This document shows, in pieces, positions 21,705 through 29,463 of a stretch of DNA of 64,000 nt. A model generated the notes under the pieces. It ran no database searches and had not been told where the DNA came from. It saw only the letters and a program-made list of their open reading frames with translations. Every line of letters begins with the position of its first letter. Position 1 is the first letter of the stretch. This DNA is from Photobacterium lutimaris (GTDB lineage Bacteria > Pseudomonadota > Gammaproteobacteria > Enterobacterales > Vibrionaceae), in the NCBI RefSeq assembly GCF_003025555.1, contig NZ_PYMH01000014.1, positions 1 to 64,000 of the forward strand, written 5' to 3'. The translations under genes were made by a program, and so were the position numbers.

Positions 21705-22772
21705 ATGAGCGAACTAAAGAATGACCGCTACCTTCGCGCTTTATTGAAGCAGCCAGTCGATTGCACCCCAGTATGGATGATGCGTCAGGCTGGACGCTAC
21801 CTACCGGAATATCGTGCAACTCGAAGCGTAGCCGGTGACTTCATGTCGCTATGTAAAAATGCTGAGCTTGCCAGTGAGGTGACACTACAGCCTCTGCGCC
21901 GTTTCCCATTGGATGCGGCGATTTTGTTCTCAGATATCCTGACTATCCCTGATGCGATGGGATTGGGACTGTACTTTGAAGCGGGCGAAGGGCCGAAATT
22001 CGAACGCCCAATTACCTGTAAAGCTGATGTCGACAAGATCGGCCTGCCGGATCCGGAAGGTGAACTGCAGTATGTTATGAATGCTGTGCGCCAGATCCGC
22101 AAAGATCTGCAAGGTGAAGTGCCGCTGATCGGTTTTTCGGGCAGCCCATGGACATTGGCTACCTACATGGTTGAAGGTGGTAGCTCAAAAGCGTTCACCA
22201 AAATCAAAAAGATGATGTACGCCGAGCCGCAAACACTGCACCTGTTGCTAGATAAGCTGGCAGACAGCGTGATTGAGTACCTGAACGCGCAAATCAAGGC
22301 GGGTGCCCAGTCGGTTATGGTATTCGACACATGGGGTGGTGTATTGACACCGCGTGACTACAACGAGTTCTCGCTGCGCTACATGCACAAGATTGTCGAT
22401 GGCCTGATCCGTGAAAACGAAGGCCGTCGTGTACCGGTTACCTTGTTCACCAAAAACGGTGGTATGTGGCTTGAGCAAATCGCAGCAACGGGCTGCGATG
22501 CCGTTGGCCTAGACTGGACCATCAACATTGCCGATGCCAAGAAGCGTATTGGCGATAAAGTGGCACTGCAGGGCAACATGGATCCATCCATGCTATACGC
22601 CCAACCAGAGCGCATCCGTCAGGAAGTGGCGACCATCCTGGAAGGCTTCGGCGATGGCGGTACCGGCCACGTGTTCAACCTTGGCCACGGGATCCACCTG
22701 GATGTGCCGCCAGAAAACGCGGGTGTGTTTGTTGAAGCGGTGCATGAGCTATCAAAGCCGTACCATAAGTAA
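21705..22772 (+). CDS. hemE: uroporphyrinogen decarboxylase
   Basis: Decarboxylates uroporphyrinogen III to coproporphyrinogen III in haem synthesis, cytoplasmic. It is 355 aa from the ATG at 21705 (MSELKNDRYLRALLKQP), with SD TTGGAG; an upstream in-frame ATG at 21666 adds a non-homologous tail. Signatures are PVWMMRQAGRYLPEY (residues 22-36) and the GFSGSPWTLATYMVEGGSS segment. It ends at the terminator at 22821. Confidence 0.97.
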   Translation: MSELKNDRYLRALLKQPVDCTPVWMMRQAGRYLPEYRATRSVAGDFMSLCKNAELASEVTLQPLRRFPLDAAILFSDILTIPDAMGLGLYFEAGEGPKFERPITCKADVDKIGLPDPEGELQYVMNAVRQIRKDLQGEVPLIGFSGSPWTLATYMVEGGSSKAFTKIKKMMYAEPQTLHLLLDKLADSVIEYLNAQIKAGAQSVMVFDTWGGVLTPRDYNEFSLRYMHKIVDGLIRENEGRRVPVTLFTKNGGMWLEQIAATGCDAVGLDWTINIADAKKRIGDKVALQGNMDPSMLYAQPERIRQEVATILEGFGDGGTGHVFNLGHGIHLDVPPENAGVFVEAVHELSKPYHK

Positions 22773-22820
22773 TGCAGGTACGAGATCCTAGGTAACTTGT
22801 TCCTAGGAAGTGCAATAAGA

Positions 22821-22850
22821 GCCCATACAGCTTGCTGTGTGGGCTTTTTT
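22821..22850 (+). terminator. hemE terminator
   Basis: GCCCATACAG-CTTG-CTGTGTGGGC-TTTTTT, 48 nt after hemE. Between hemE and this hairpin lies a smaller TCCTAGG/CCTAGGA inverted repeat (22787-22808). Confidence 0.92.
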
Positions 22851-22862
22851 ACATCCTGTATT

Positions 22863-22904
22863 TCATAGCTCATAGCTCATAGCTCATAGCTCATAGCTCT
22901 TCCA
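22863..22904. repeat. 7-bp tandem repeat (TCATAGC), 6 copies
   Basis: Six perfect head-to-tail copies of TCATAGC with no variation, 12 nt after the hemE terminator and before the convergent glycosylase gene. It is noncoding. Perfect copies suggest recent slippage, so copy number may vary between strains. Confidence 0.95.
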
Positions 22905-22915
22905 AGAGCTCGCCT

Positions 22916-23530
22916 CTAGGTACTCGGATCTCGCTTTGCGAGATGCTGGTGGACGTAGTCGCGGATATACGGTACCACCTCTTCTTCAAACCATGGGTTC
23001 TTCTTCAGCCACAGGGTGTTCCTCGCTGAGGGGTGCGGCATCGGGATGAATTCAGGTGCCCAGTTACGCCACGCTTTTACCGTTTCAGTGAGCGTCTTTG
23101 GTTTGTCTTTTAAGTAGCGTTGCTGGGCATACTGACCGACCAGCAGGGTCATCCCGATATTGGGCAGCAATGGCCACACCTGCGGGTGCCATTGCGGTGC
23201 GCATTCTGGGCGGGGCGGCAGATCACCGGATTTTCCGCGGCCGGGGTAGCACAGCCCCATCGGCATGATGGCGATGCGCTCTGGGTTGTAAAAGGTATCA
23301 CGATCAAGTTCTAACCAACGCCGGAGGCGATCACCACTCGGATCGTTCCACGGGATCCCGGTTTCATGCACCTTGGTACCCGGCGCTTGGCCGATAATCA
23401 TCAAGCGGGCACTGCTGGCAGCCTGAATCACAGGTCGTGGCCCAAGAGGGAGATGATCCTGGCAGATCTTGCACTGGCTGATCTGATCGAGCAGGTTGCC
23501 AAGATGTTGCTGGTCGGCTTTTGGGCTCAT
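22916..23530 (-). CDS. uracil-DNA glycosylase family protein (Fe-S, family 4-like)
   Basis: A 204-aa UDG-superfamily protein. Motif A reads GQAPG (47-51) and motif B HPSARN (166-171). Four cysteines (Cys20, Cys23, Cys94, Cys110), spaced C-x2-C...C-x15-C, match the iron-sulfur cluster of family 4 enzymes. The predicted role is removal of deaminated bases from DNA. It sits where E. coli has nfi (endonuclease V, another deaminated-base repair enzyme) between hemE and yjaG, on the opposite strand. Its substrate cannot be read from sequence; it is not the E. coli-type family 1 Ung. Confidence 0.85.
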   Translation of the reverse strand: MSPKADQQHLGNLLDQISQCKICQDHLPLGPRPVIQAASSARLMIIGQAPGTKVHETGIPWNDPSGDRLRRWLELDRDTFYNPERIAIMPMGLCYPGRGKSGDLPPRPECAPQWHPQVWPLLPNIGMTLLVGQYAQQRYLKDKPKTLTETVKAWRNWAPEFIPMPHPSARNTLWLKKNPWFEEEVVPYIRDYVHQHLAKRDPST

Positions 23531-23557
23531 ATTGTCTCCCAGACTTCCTTAATTGAA

Positions 23558-24469
23558 TTAATAGCCACGTTGAAAGTTGATGGCATAGCGCAGTGGTTGG
23601 CGTTTGAGCCAGCGCTGGACATTATCGCGAAAGATAGCCATGACCTGATGGGGAAAACTTTCAGCGGCAATATGCGGGGTGACGGTGATCTTCGGGTGCG
23701 GCCAGAATGGATGGCCATTCGGCAGTGGTTCTTGTTTGAATACATCAAGGAAGGCGTGTTCGATAGCCCCCGACTCAAGTGCATGGAGTAAACCGGTCTC
23801 GCAAATCGCATTACCGCGCCCGACATTAAAAAGTAGGGCATGACGGCAAGAGCTCAAGCTGCTGGCATTAAGCAAATCATCGGTGGCGGAGGTGGCTGGC
23901 AAGGTCGAGACCAGCACGTCAGCCTGTGCCAGTGCCTCGTGTAGCTTGGCTAAGGGGACGATAGCAGAGAAGGCCGGCTCTTGTGCCTGGCCGGAGCGAT
24001 TAACCCCGATGATATTGAGTCCCAGCGCTTTCGCTGATCGGGCGAGGTGACTGCCGATACTGCCAGTGCCCAGTATTACCATCGTTTGGCTGGCAATGGT
24101 GTGATAGGGGTAGGGCTGCCAGTGGTTGGTGTGCTGCTGGGTTTGGTACGTTGTGAAATGGCGCTGGTGGGCGATAGTCAGTCCAAGTACGTACTCACTG
24201 ATCAGCTGGCCGAAGCAATCACGAATATTGGTGAGGGTGTAATCTTGGCGCAAATGCGGCGGTGTCAGGGCATCGATACCGGCAAAAGTGGATTGGATCC
24301 ACTCAAGGGCCGGAAACTGCTCTAGCCGTGGGGCCACCTTGGGAGGATCGGCTAGCAAGATCGTTGCCTCATCCGGTTGTTGGGTAAGCGTTATACCCGG
24401 CAGCGGCTGGTCGGCCAGCATGGCTTCATAGGCTTGCTGTTGGCGGGAAACAATCATCAGTTTATGCAT
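23558..24469 (-). CDS. D-2-hydroxyacid dehydrogenase (NAD(P)-dependent)
   Basis: 303 aa from the ATG at 24469, which has a perfect AAGGAG SD; a longer reading to 24556 lacks one. It has a Rossmann GTGSIG (134-139) and the catalytic trio Arg218 in NVGRG, Glu247 in KQEPLP and His266 in TPHIAA. The family reduces 2-ketoacids such as glyoxylate or hydroxypyruvate; the physiological substrate here is unknown. It is 27 nt upstream of the glycosylase gene on the same strand, so probably co-transcribed, and divergent from yjaG. Confidence 0.88.
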   Translation of the reverse strand: MHKLMIVSRQQQAYEAMLADQPLPGITLTQQPDEATILLADPPKVAPRLEQFPALEWIQSTFAGIDALTPPHLRQDYTLTNIRDCFGQLISEYVLGLTIAHQRHFTTYQTQQHTNHWQPYPYHTIASQTMVILGTGSIGSHLARSAKALGLNIIGVNRSGQAQEPAFSAIVPLAKLHEALAQADVLVSTLPATSATDDLLNASSLSSCRHALLFNVGRGNAICETGLLHALESGAIEHAFLDVFKQEPLPNGHPFWPHPKITVTPHIAAESFPHQVMAIFRDNVQRWLKRQPLRYAINFQRGY

Positions 24470-24572
24470 GTCAGCTCCTTTGTGGTAGCACAGTGTTATC
24501 CACCGTCCATGTATTGCAGTAGCAGGGGGATACAAGTAAGATCCGGGGCAAATCACAATTGCGGATTATCCC

Positions 24573-25160
24573 ATGCTAAAGAATCCAGTTCAGCTCCGTT
24601 TAGAAAAATTAGAACCATGGCAACACATTACCTTTATGGTGTCACTGTGTGAACGAATGTATCCCAACTATGCGTTCTTCTGTCAGCAAACGGAGTTCGC
24701 GGATGAGCAGAAGTACCGTTCGATTCTGGACAGCATCTGGGAAATTTTGACGGTAAAAACGGCCAAGATTAACTTTGAAAAGCAGCTAGAGAAGCTTGAA
24801 GAGTTGGTACCAAATGCTGAAGACTTTGATCTCTATGCCGTCAATCCCGCGATTGATGCCTGTGCCGCGCTGGCTGATCTGCTTCATGCTATGCTCGATC
24901 GTGATTTGATGCTGGAAACACTGGCCAAGCTGAGTTCGCTGTCAGCTGAAACCGTTGCCGATCTTGAGTTTGCTCAGACGGGTATCGAAGTCACAGACGA
25001 GAACCAGAAAGAAAACGAAGCGGTGTGTGCCGAGTGGGATATGCAGTGGGCGATTTTCCGCGCGTTGAAAGAAGCTGAGCGTCGTGACATCGAATTGATC
25101 AAAGACTTACGCCAAGAGTTGCGTGACGAGCCGGTTAGCAATATTGGTATCGAGCTGTAA
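24573..25160 (+). CDS. yjaG: YjaG family protein (DUF416)
   Basis: A 195-aa, mostly helical, acidic cytoplasmic protein of unknown function. It matches the DUF416/YjaG family in its N-terminal LRLEKLEPWQHITFMVSLCERMYPN-type opening (about 8-32) and in length (E. coli 196 aa). Synteny with hemE upstream and hupA downstream supports orthology. Own promoter region of about 100 nt; ends at a strong terminator. Confidence 0.9.
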   Translation: MLKNPVQLRLEKLEPWQHITFMVSLCERMYPNYAFFCQQTEFADEQKYRSILDSIWEILTVKTAKINFEKQLEKLEELVPNAEDFDLYAVNPAIDACAALADLLHAMLDRDLMLETLAKLSSLSAETVADLEFAQTGIEVTDENQKENEAVCAEWDMQWAIFRALKEAERRDIELIKDLRQELRDEPVSNIGIEL

Positions 25161-25180
25161 GTGACTCAACCTTGATTTTC

Positions 25181-25206
25181 AAAAGGGCCCATCAGGGCCC
25201 TTTTTT
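25181..25206 (+). terminator. yjaG terminator
   Basis: AAAAGGGCCC-ATCA-GGGCCCTTTTTT, 20 nt after the stop codon. Confidence 0.92.
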
Positions 25207-25417
25207 GTCTCTGATGTTTAGGGTGAATGGGGCTTTGTCAGTCAGTAAAGGGAAGGGCTGTTGGTAGATGTAACCGGACTGTGAAGTTTTAAGTTCCACC
25301 CGGTAGGCTTGATTTTGGTTTTTTATTCTGGGTTTCGGTTTTACTGTAATCTATCTTACTTATTTTGTTTTTCTGCTTGTGCTGTCTGACTCCTGCCGTT
25401 TATAACAAAGGTATCGC

Positions 25418-25445
25418 GGAAAACACCTTGGTTTTCCATCTTTTT
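25418..25445 (+). terminator. terminator-like hairpin ahead of the brnQ leader peptide
   Basis: GGAAAAC-ACCTTG-GTTTTCC, then ATC and five T. It stands just before the leader peptide SD (AGGA at 25456). It may be an early transcription checkpoint or simply a 5' structure; the stem is A/T rich and moderate. Confidence 0.4.
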
Positions 25446-25465
25446 ACCTGTCATTAGGACGAGTT

Positions 25466-25567
25466 ATGCCTGTATCAGCTATCAATACTGCTGTTTACTG
25501 CAATGGTATTAAAGCCATTACGGCTAGCCTGCTCCTCCTGCTCTCTCTGGGTCTTATCCAGGGCTGA
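25466..25567 (+). CDS. putative leucine-rich leader peptide of brnQ
   Basis: A 33-codon reading frame with SD AGGA 6 nt before its ATG. Residues 22-31 read LLLLLSLGLI, so seven of nine consecutive codons (22-30) are Leu (CTG, CTC, CTT), and Ile occurs at 6, 15, 18 and 31. The stop overlaps the first strand of a hairpin switch, and brnQ starts 107 nt downstream. This is the architecture of amino-acid-sensing leader peptides (compare leuL, ilvL). It could alternatively be a short hydrophobic peptide of its own, but position ahead of a branched-chain amino-acid transporter favours a leader. Confidence 0.72.
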   Translation: MPVSAINTAVYCNGIKAITASLLLLLSLGLIQG

Positions 25568-25612
25568 CAGGCCGTACCTAATTTTTCTGTCAGCTTGAAG
25601 CGAAGCTGACAG
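25563..25612 (+). promoter_or_regulatory. mutually exclusive hairpins (candidate brnQ attenuator)
   Basis: Strand A GCTGACAG (25563-25570) can pair with strand B CTGTCAGC (25587-25594). B can instead pair as CTGTCAGCTT (25587-25596) with strand C AAGCTGACAG (25603-25612), a perfect 10-bp stem with a 6-nt loop. A overlaps the leader peptide stop codon, so ribosome position would choose between A:B and B:C. No T-run follows B:C, so it is not a textbook intrinsic terminator; Rho, pausing or translational control remain possible. Confidence 0.6.
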
Positions 25613-25674
25613 GTCAATATTCCCTCCCGAATTATCCTTCGTTTCCTTCAAAGCCGATGCTGAAGAGGACAACT

Positions 25675-26982
25675 ATGCTAAGTGTACGCAATATCGCCGC
25701 CTTGGGTTTTATGACTTTCGCCATGTATCTTGGCGCCGGCAATCTGATCTTTCCCCCGTATCTTGGCCAGCAGGCTGGTGAATACTTCGCGGCCGGCATG
25801 ACCGGGTTCTTGTTGACCGGTGTTGGTCTGCCTGCGTTGGCATTGGTCATGGTGGCTTTGGTCAACGGGTCCGACAACCTGACTGCAGCACTGCCCAAGC
25901 CCCTAGCCACAAGCTTTTGGATCATGGTGTTTATCGTGATCGGTCCGGCTTTCGTGATCCCGCGGGCTATCACCGTGGCCTACCAGTTCAGTTTCGCCCC
26001 GTTTGCCGGCAACGCCGCGCTGATGCCGTTCACCGCAATATTCTGCCTTGCCGCTATCTTGTTTGCCCTGTATCCCGGCAAATTGGTTGATACCTTGGGT
26101 AAGTGGCTGACCCCTATGCTGATGGTGATCTTGTCGGTGATGGCTGTGACGGCTTTCATCTCGCCAGGTGGTGAGGTACTGGCCGCTTCTGGCCCTTATC
26201 AGGACAAAGCCTTTGCCGAGGGCTTGACCCAGGGTTACATGACCATGGACGCCCTGGGCTCGATTGGCTTCGGCTGGATCATTTTCCGTGCTATTCGTGA
26301 AATGGGGGTGGAATGCCCAAAGGCCACGGCGAAATACACCTTGATGGCTGCATTGATGTACGCCGTGGCCATGGCTTTGGTGTATTTGTCCTTAGCCTAT
26401 ATTGGCTCGACCAGTGCCAGCCTTGGCTCCTCGTTCAGCAATGGCGGCGAGATCTTGACTGCTTTCACCTTGGCTCATTTTGGTACCCTGGGCAGCATGC
26501 TGCTTGGCACCGTGATGATACTGGCCTGCCTGACAACCGCCATTGGGGTGACGACCGCTGGCAGTGAGTTTTATAGCCGAACGTTCCAGCCTGTCACCTA
26601 CAAACGCAGTGTCTGGGTAACGATGCTGGTCGCCGGGCTGGTGGCCAGTCTTGGCTTGGATCAGCTATTGGCAATCACCTTGCCGGTTGTGGTCGCACTT
26701 CACCCGGTAGCCATTGCCTTGTTGCTGGTTGCGCCTGTACGCCGCCAATTGACGACCGGCCCCGTGATGGCTGCTGTAGCCACGGCATTAGGCTTTGGTG
26801 GTGTGGATGCTGTGCATATTCTTGGCAAAATGCCTGAAGGCGTTGATGCTTGGTTGGCGCAGTATTTACCGCTGTATAGCGACTATGCCGGGTGGGTGAT
26901 ACCCTGTGTGGTTGTTATTGCCTTAGGCTTGGTGGGGAACCGATTGACCCGAGCCGGCGCAGACGTTGCGCTACAGCCATAA
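25675..26982 (+). CDS. brnQ: branched-chain amino acid:cation symporter BrnQ
   Basis: Imports Leu, Ile and Val across the inner membrane with a cation (LIVCS family). It is 435 aa with about 12 hydrophobic helices. Family signatures are the N-terminal GFMTFAMYLGAGNLIFPPYL (14-33) and the GYMTMDALGSIGFGWII region. The start is the ATG at 25675 with SD GAAGAGG; an in-frame ATG at 25657 precedes that SD. The gene has a leader of more than 200 nt with a Leu-rich peptide and alternative hairpins, suggesting control by branched-chain amino-acid supply. Confidence 0.94.
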   Translation: MLSVRNIAALGFMTFAMYLGAGNLIFPPYLGQQAGEYFAAGMTGFLLTGVGLPALALVMVALVNGSDNLTAALPKPLATSFWIMVFIVIGPAFVIPRAITVAYQFSFAPFAGNAALMPFTAIFCLAAILFALYPGKLVDTLGKWLTPMLMVILSVMAVTAFISPGGEVLAASGPYQDKAFAEGLTQGYMTMDALGSIGFGWIIFRAIREMGVECPKATAKYTLMAALMYAVAMALVYLSLAYIGSTSASLGSSFSNGGEILTAFTLAHFGTLGSMLLGTVMILACLTTAIGVTTAGSEFYSRTFQPVTYKRSVWVTMLVAGLVASLGLDQLLAITLPVVVALHPVAIALLLVAPVRRQLTTGPVMAAVATALGFGGVDAVHILGKMPEGVDAWLAQYLPLYSDYAGWVIPCVVVIALGLVGNRLTRAGADVALQP

Positions 26983-27013
26983 CCTAGCGGGTGTGCTTTC
27001 TGGCGAGGCCATA

Positions 27014-27040
27014 AAATAAAAAAGGGGCCAGCTGGCCCCT
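27014..27040 (-). terminator. terminator of the CNNM gene (shared with brnQ)
   Basis: AGGGGCCAG-CTGGCCCCT perfect palindrome. On the minus strand it runs into TTTTTATTTTA, 17 nt after the CNNM-gene stop. The plus-strand side has only a weak T-run but may also help end brnQ. Confidence 0.8.
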
Positions 27041-27057
27041 CTTGTCGACAAATGTGA

Positions 27058-28113
27058 TTACTCGTCGTCTTTGCTTTCGATCACCCCGTGGGTTTTCTTC
27101 CACTTTTCCCAGCGCTGGTAAGCCAGTTGCTGCATGTCGGTATTCTTGTCAGCTTCATCGACAATCTCTTCACCGACCAGGTGTTCGAAGATATCTTCCA
27201 TGGTCACCAGGCCTTGGACGGTACCGTATTCATCGACGACCAACACCAGCTGGGAGCGCTCTTTCATTAGCTGCTCGAAGGCTTTTGGCACGCTGGAGTT
27301 GTTCATGATCACCGGCAGCGGACGCATCAGGGTGCCGAGCTCTTTCTGGCCTCGGCCAGCTTGGCTTTCGGCAAACAGCTCAAGGCGGTGAACAAAGCCT
27401 AGGATGTTGTCTTTCTGCTCGCTATACACCAGAGGGCGTGAAAACGGGCTGTCTTTGTGCTGCGACAGGAACTCGTTGATCGGCTGTTCGGCATCGATGC
27501 GGAACAGTACCGGACGTGGGGTCATGATCTTGGTCACGTTGACATCACGGAACTGAAGCAGGTTGGTCATGATCTTTGACTCACCTTCTGCCAGCTCACC
27601 AGATTCTTTGGCCAACATGGCCATTGCTGAAAGCTCGTCACGCATTTTAGGCGCTTCATGGCCGCGGGACAGGCGTCGGGTGATTTGCTCCGAGACCCAT
27701 ACGAACGGTGTTAGGGCCCAGACCATCCAGCGTAGGGTAGATGCTGATGCTGGCGCTAGCTGGCGCCAGTAGGTTGCACCGATAGTCTTAGGAATGATTT
27801 CGGAGAATAGCAAAATACCTATTGTCAGCACGCCGGAGAACAGGCCCAGCCATTGGCTACCGAATACCACGGCGGCCTGAGCACCGGCCGTTGCCGCACC
27901 GATGGTGTGGGCAATGGTATTAAGGGTCAGGATCGAAGCCAGTGGGCGGTCGATATTGTCTTTGAGGGCCGCGAGGCGATCGGCCGCAGGATGACCTTGC
28001 TGGCGCAGGGTACCAATATAACTTGGGGAGATGCTGAGGAGAACAGCTTCCAGTACTGAACAAATAAACGAAACACCAATCGCAACAGCGATGTAAATCG
28101 TAAGGAGTATCAT
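27058..28113 (-). CDS. CNNM transmembrane / CBS-pair protein (hemolysin C/CorC-related)
   Basis: 351 aa from the ATG at 28113 (MILLTIYIAVAIGVSF) with SD CTAAGG; the longer reading to 28179 lacks one. The N-terminal DUF21/CNNM domain has three to four membrane helices (about 1-145) with SEIIPKTIGA. A CBS pair follows (about 190-320, with TKIMTPRPVLFRI and VDEYGTVQGLVTMEDIFE). The chain ends soon after the second CBS and lacks the C-terminal CorC_HlyC domain of longer paralogues. Such proteins are linked to magnesium or cobalt export; the function here is inferred from family only. Confidence 0.85.
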   Translation of the reverse strand: MILLTIYIAVAIGVSFICSVLEAVLLSISPSYIGTLRQQGHPAADRLAALKDNIDRPLASILTLNTIAHTIGAATAGAQAAVVFGSQWLGLFSGVLTIGILLFSEIIPKTIGATYWRQLAPASASTLRWMVWALTPFVWVSEQITRRLSRGHEAPKMRDELSAMAMLAKESGELAEGESKIMTNLLQFRDVNVTKIMTPRPVLFRIDAEQPINEFLSQHKDSPFSRPLVYSEQKDNILGFVHRLELFAESQAGRGQKELGTLMRPLPVIMNNSSVPKAFEQLMKERSQLVLVVDEYGTVQGLVTMEDIFEHLVGEEIVDEADKNTDMQQLAYQRWEKWKKTHGVIESKDDE

Positions 28114-28341
28114 GCTTACCTTAGTAACAATTAACGGGATAACGCCTATATTAATCGGTGTTGAAGCGAATAAATACAACTATTTCAGCCAGCATATTGG
28201 TAACATTTTGTGAACTTGCGCTCAGTTTGTGGTTAAAGAGTCCGCACCTAACCACATGAAGGCTGACAAACCTTTGCCACACGGGCTTCTTTTGAATTAG
28301 AGTTGATGCGTCTTAAGAAAAAACCTTAGAAGGGAAACCTA

Positions 28342-28614
28342 ATGAACAAGACCCAACTGATTGACCTGATCGCTGAAAAAGCAGATCTTTCTAAAGCTCA
28401 AGCTAAAGTTGCTCTAGAATCAACGCTAGACGGCATTACTGACGCGCTTAAAGAAGGTGACCAGGTTCAACTAATCGGCTTTGGTACTTTCAAAGTGAAC
28501 CACCGTGCCGCGCGTACTGGCCGTAACCCACAAACGGGTCAGGAAATCCAGATCGCTGCAGCAAACGTACCTGCTTTCGTTGCAGGTAAAGCACTGAAAG
28601 ACTCAGTGAAATAA
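28342..28614 (+). CDS. hupA: DNA-binding protein HU-alpha
   Basis: A 90-aa histone-like nucleoid protein that bends and compacts DNA as a dimer. The family signature GFGTFKVNHRAARTGRNPQT (46-65) includes the DNA-clasping beta arm with its Arg-Asn-Pro tip. Codon bias is that of a highly expressed gene. A conserved hupA-yjaH pair follows the E. coli order. SD GAAGGGAAACC lies ahead of the ATG. Confidence 0.98.
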   Translation: MNKTQLIDLIAEKADLSKAQAKVALESTLDGITDALKEGDQVQLIGFGTFKVNHRAARTGRNPQTGQEIQIAAANVPAFVAGKALKDSVK

Positions 28615-28653
28615 TCTATACTCCGCCAGGTATCTATCTGGCGGAGTTTTTCC

Positions 28654-29355
28654 ATGAAGCGACTACTGACTTTTCTTACCCTCTCGCTATTAGCGGGATG
28701 CGCCTCCAATCCAACAGTCCCTGAAAACAATATTACGCCGGTATTGACCCATGCTGGAGGCCAGAGCCTCGGTGATAGCACGTCAATTTATTGGTTTACC
28801 TCGCAGCAAAATCGCCCTGTCAGCCTGGCTGATCGCGTGATGGCCGGTGACGATGGTGATTTCCGGACCGATTACCGCTGGCGAGATGGCAAACTTCGCG
28901 AAATCAAACGTGAAGGGACCCAGTTCGACGAGCAGCAAATCAAGCCTTTTTCCCTGCATGTCCGCTACGATACCTTGGGCAACGCTGTTTTCCAGCGCTA
29001 CACCCTGGGGGATGAACTGATCCCGCTGAGCGAAGCGCAATTGCAGCAATTGGTCCAGGAAGCTAAACATGGCACCGATGTGGTCAAGCAACAGCGCAAG
29101 GATGATCAGTCCTTGGTGCAAGGTTTCTGGCGGCAGGGGCAGTTCTACCGCTGTGTAGATGAGCGCCAGCTGAAGGTGAACTTCTCCCCCGAGCTGCCCG
29201 ACTATGTCCAGCAGCAGCTTCTTGAGCGCCAGCAAGCCGGATATATGGCGGTTATTGGTCAAGTTCGCCGTGGTACCCTGACCGCCAATACGTTGCTGAT
29301 GCTCACTGAAAACCAGTCAGCCTGCCTGACTGCGCCGGTGCTGTTGACTAACTAG
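28654..29355 (+). CDS. DUF1481 lipoprotein (YjaH-like)
   Basis: A 233-aa predicted lipoprotein: the lipobox LLAGC places the lipidated cysteine at residue 16 after a short hydrophobic signal. The body fits DUF1481 (E. coli YjaH, also directly downstream of hupA). Function unknown. It lies 39 nt after hupA with no terminator between, so read-through from hupA is likely. Residue 2 after the lipidated cysteine is Ser, not Asp, which favours outer-membrane sorting. Confidence 0.85.
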   Translation: MKRLLTFLTLSLLAGCASNPTVPENNITPVLTHAGGQSLGDSTSIYWFTSQQNRPVSLADRVMAGDDGDFRTDYRWRDGKLREIKREGTQFDEQQIKPFSLHVRYDTLGNAVFQRYTLGDELIPLSEAQLQQLVQEAKHGTDVVKQQRKDDQSLVQGFWRQGQFYRCVDERQLKVNFSPELPDYVQQQLLERQQAGYMAVIGQVRRGTLTANTLLMLTENQSACLTAPVLLTN

Positions 29356-29403
29356 TACCGTCAGCTAGGCGGTATAGCCCTGGCATGGTGTATAGGCTGA
29401 AAT

Positions 29404-29432
29404 AAAAAACGCGCCCAAGGGCGCGTTTTTTT
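29404..29432. terminator. bidirectional terminator between yjaH-like gene and purD
   Basis: AAAAAACGCGCCC-AA-GGGCGCGTTTTTTT with A and T tracts on both flanks. It lies between the convergent lipoprotein gene and purD and can serve both. Confidence 0.93.
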
Positions 29433-29463
29433 GATGGTGTGCCGGCTGGCAGCATCGCTGCGA

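Noticed and set aside
22863..22904. CRISPR-like array
   Set aside because: The unit is 7 bp with no spacers and no cas genes anywhere in the window; it is a simple tandem repeat. The same holds for 57525-57613.
25207..25674. Metabolite riboswitch upstream of brnQ
   Set aside because: No conserved aptamer core known to me was seen; the Leu-rich peptide plus alternative hairpins explains the long leader better.
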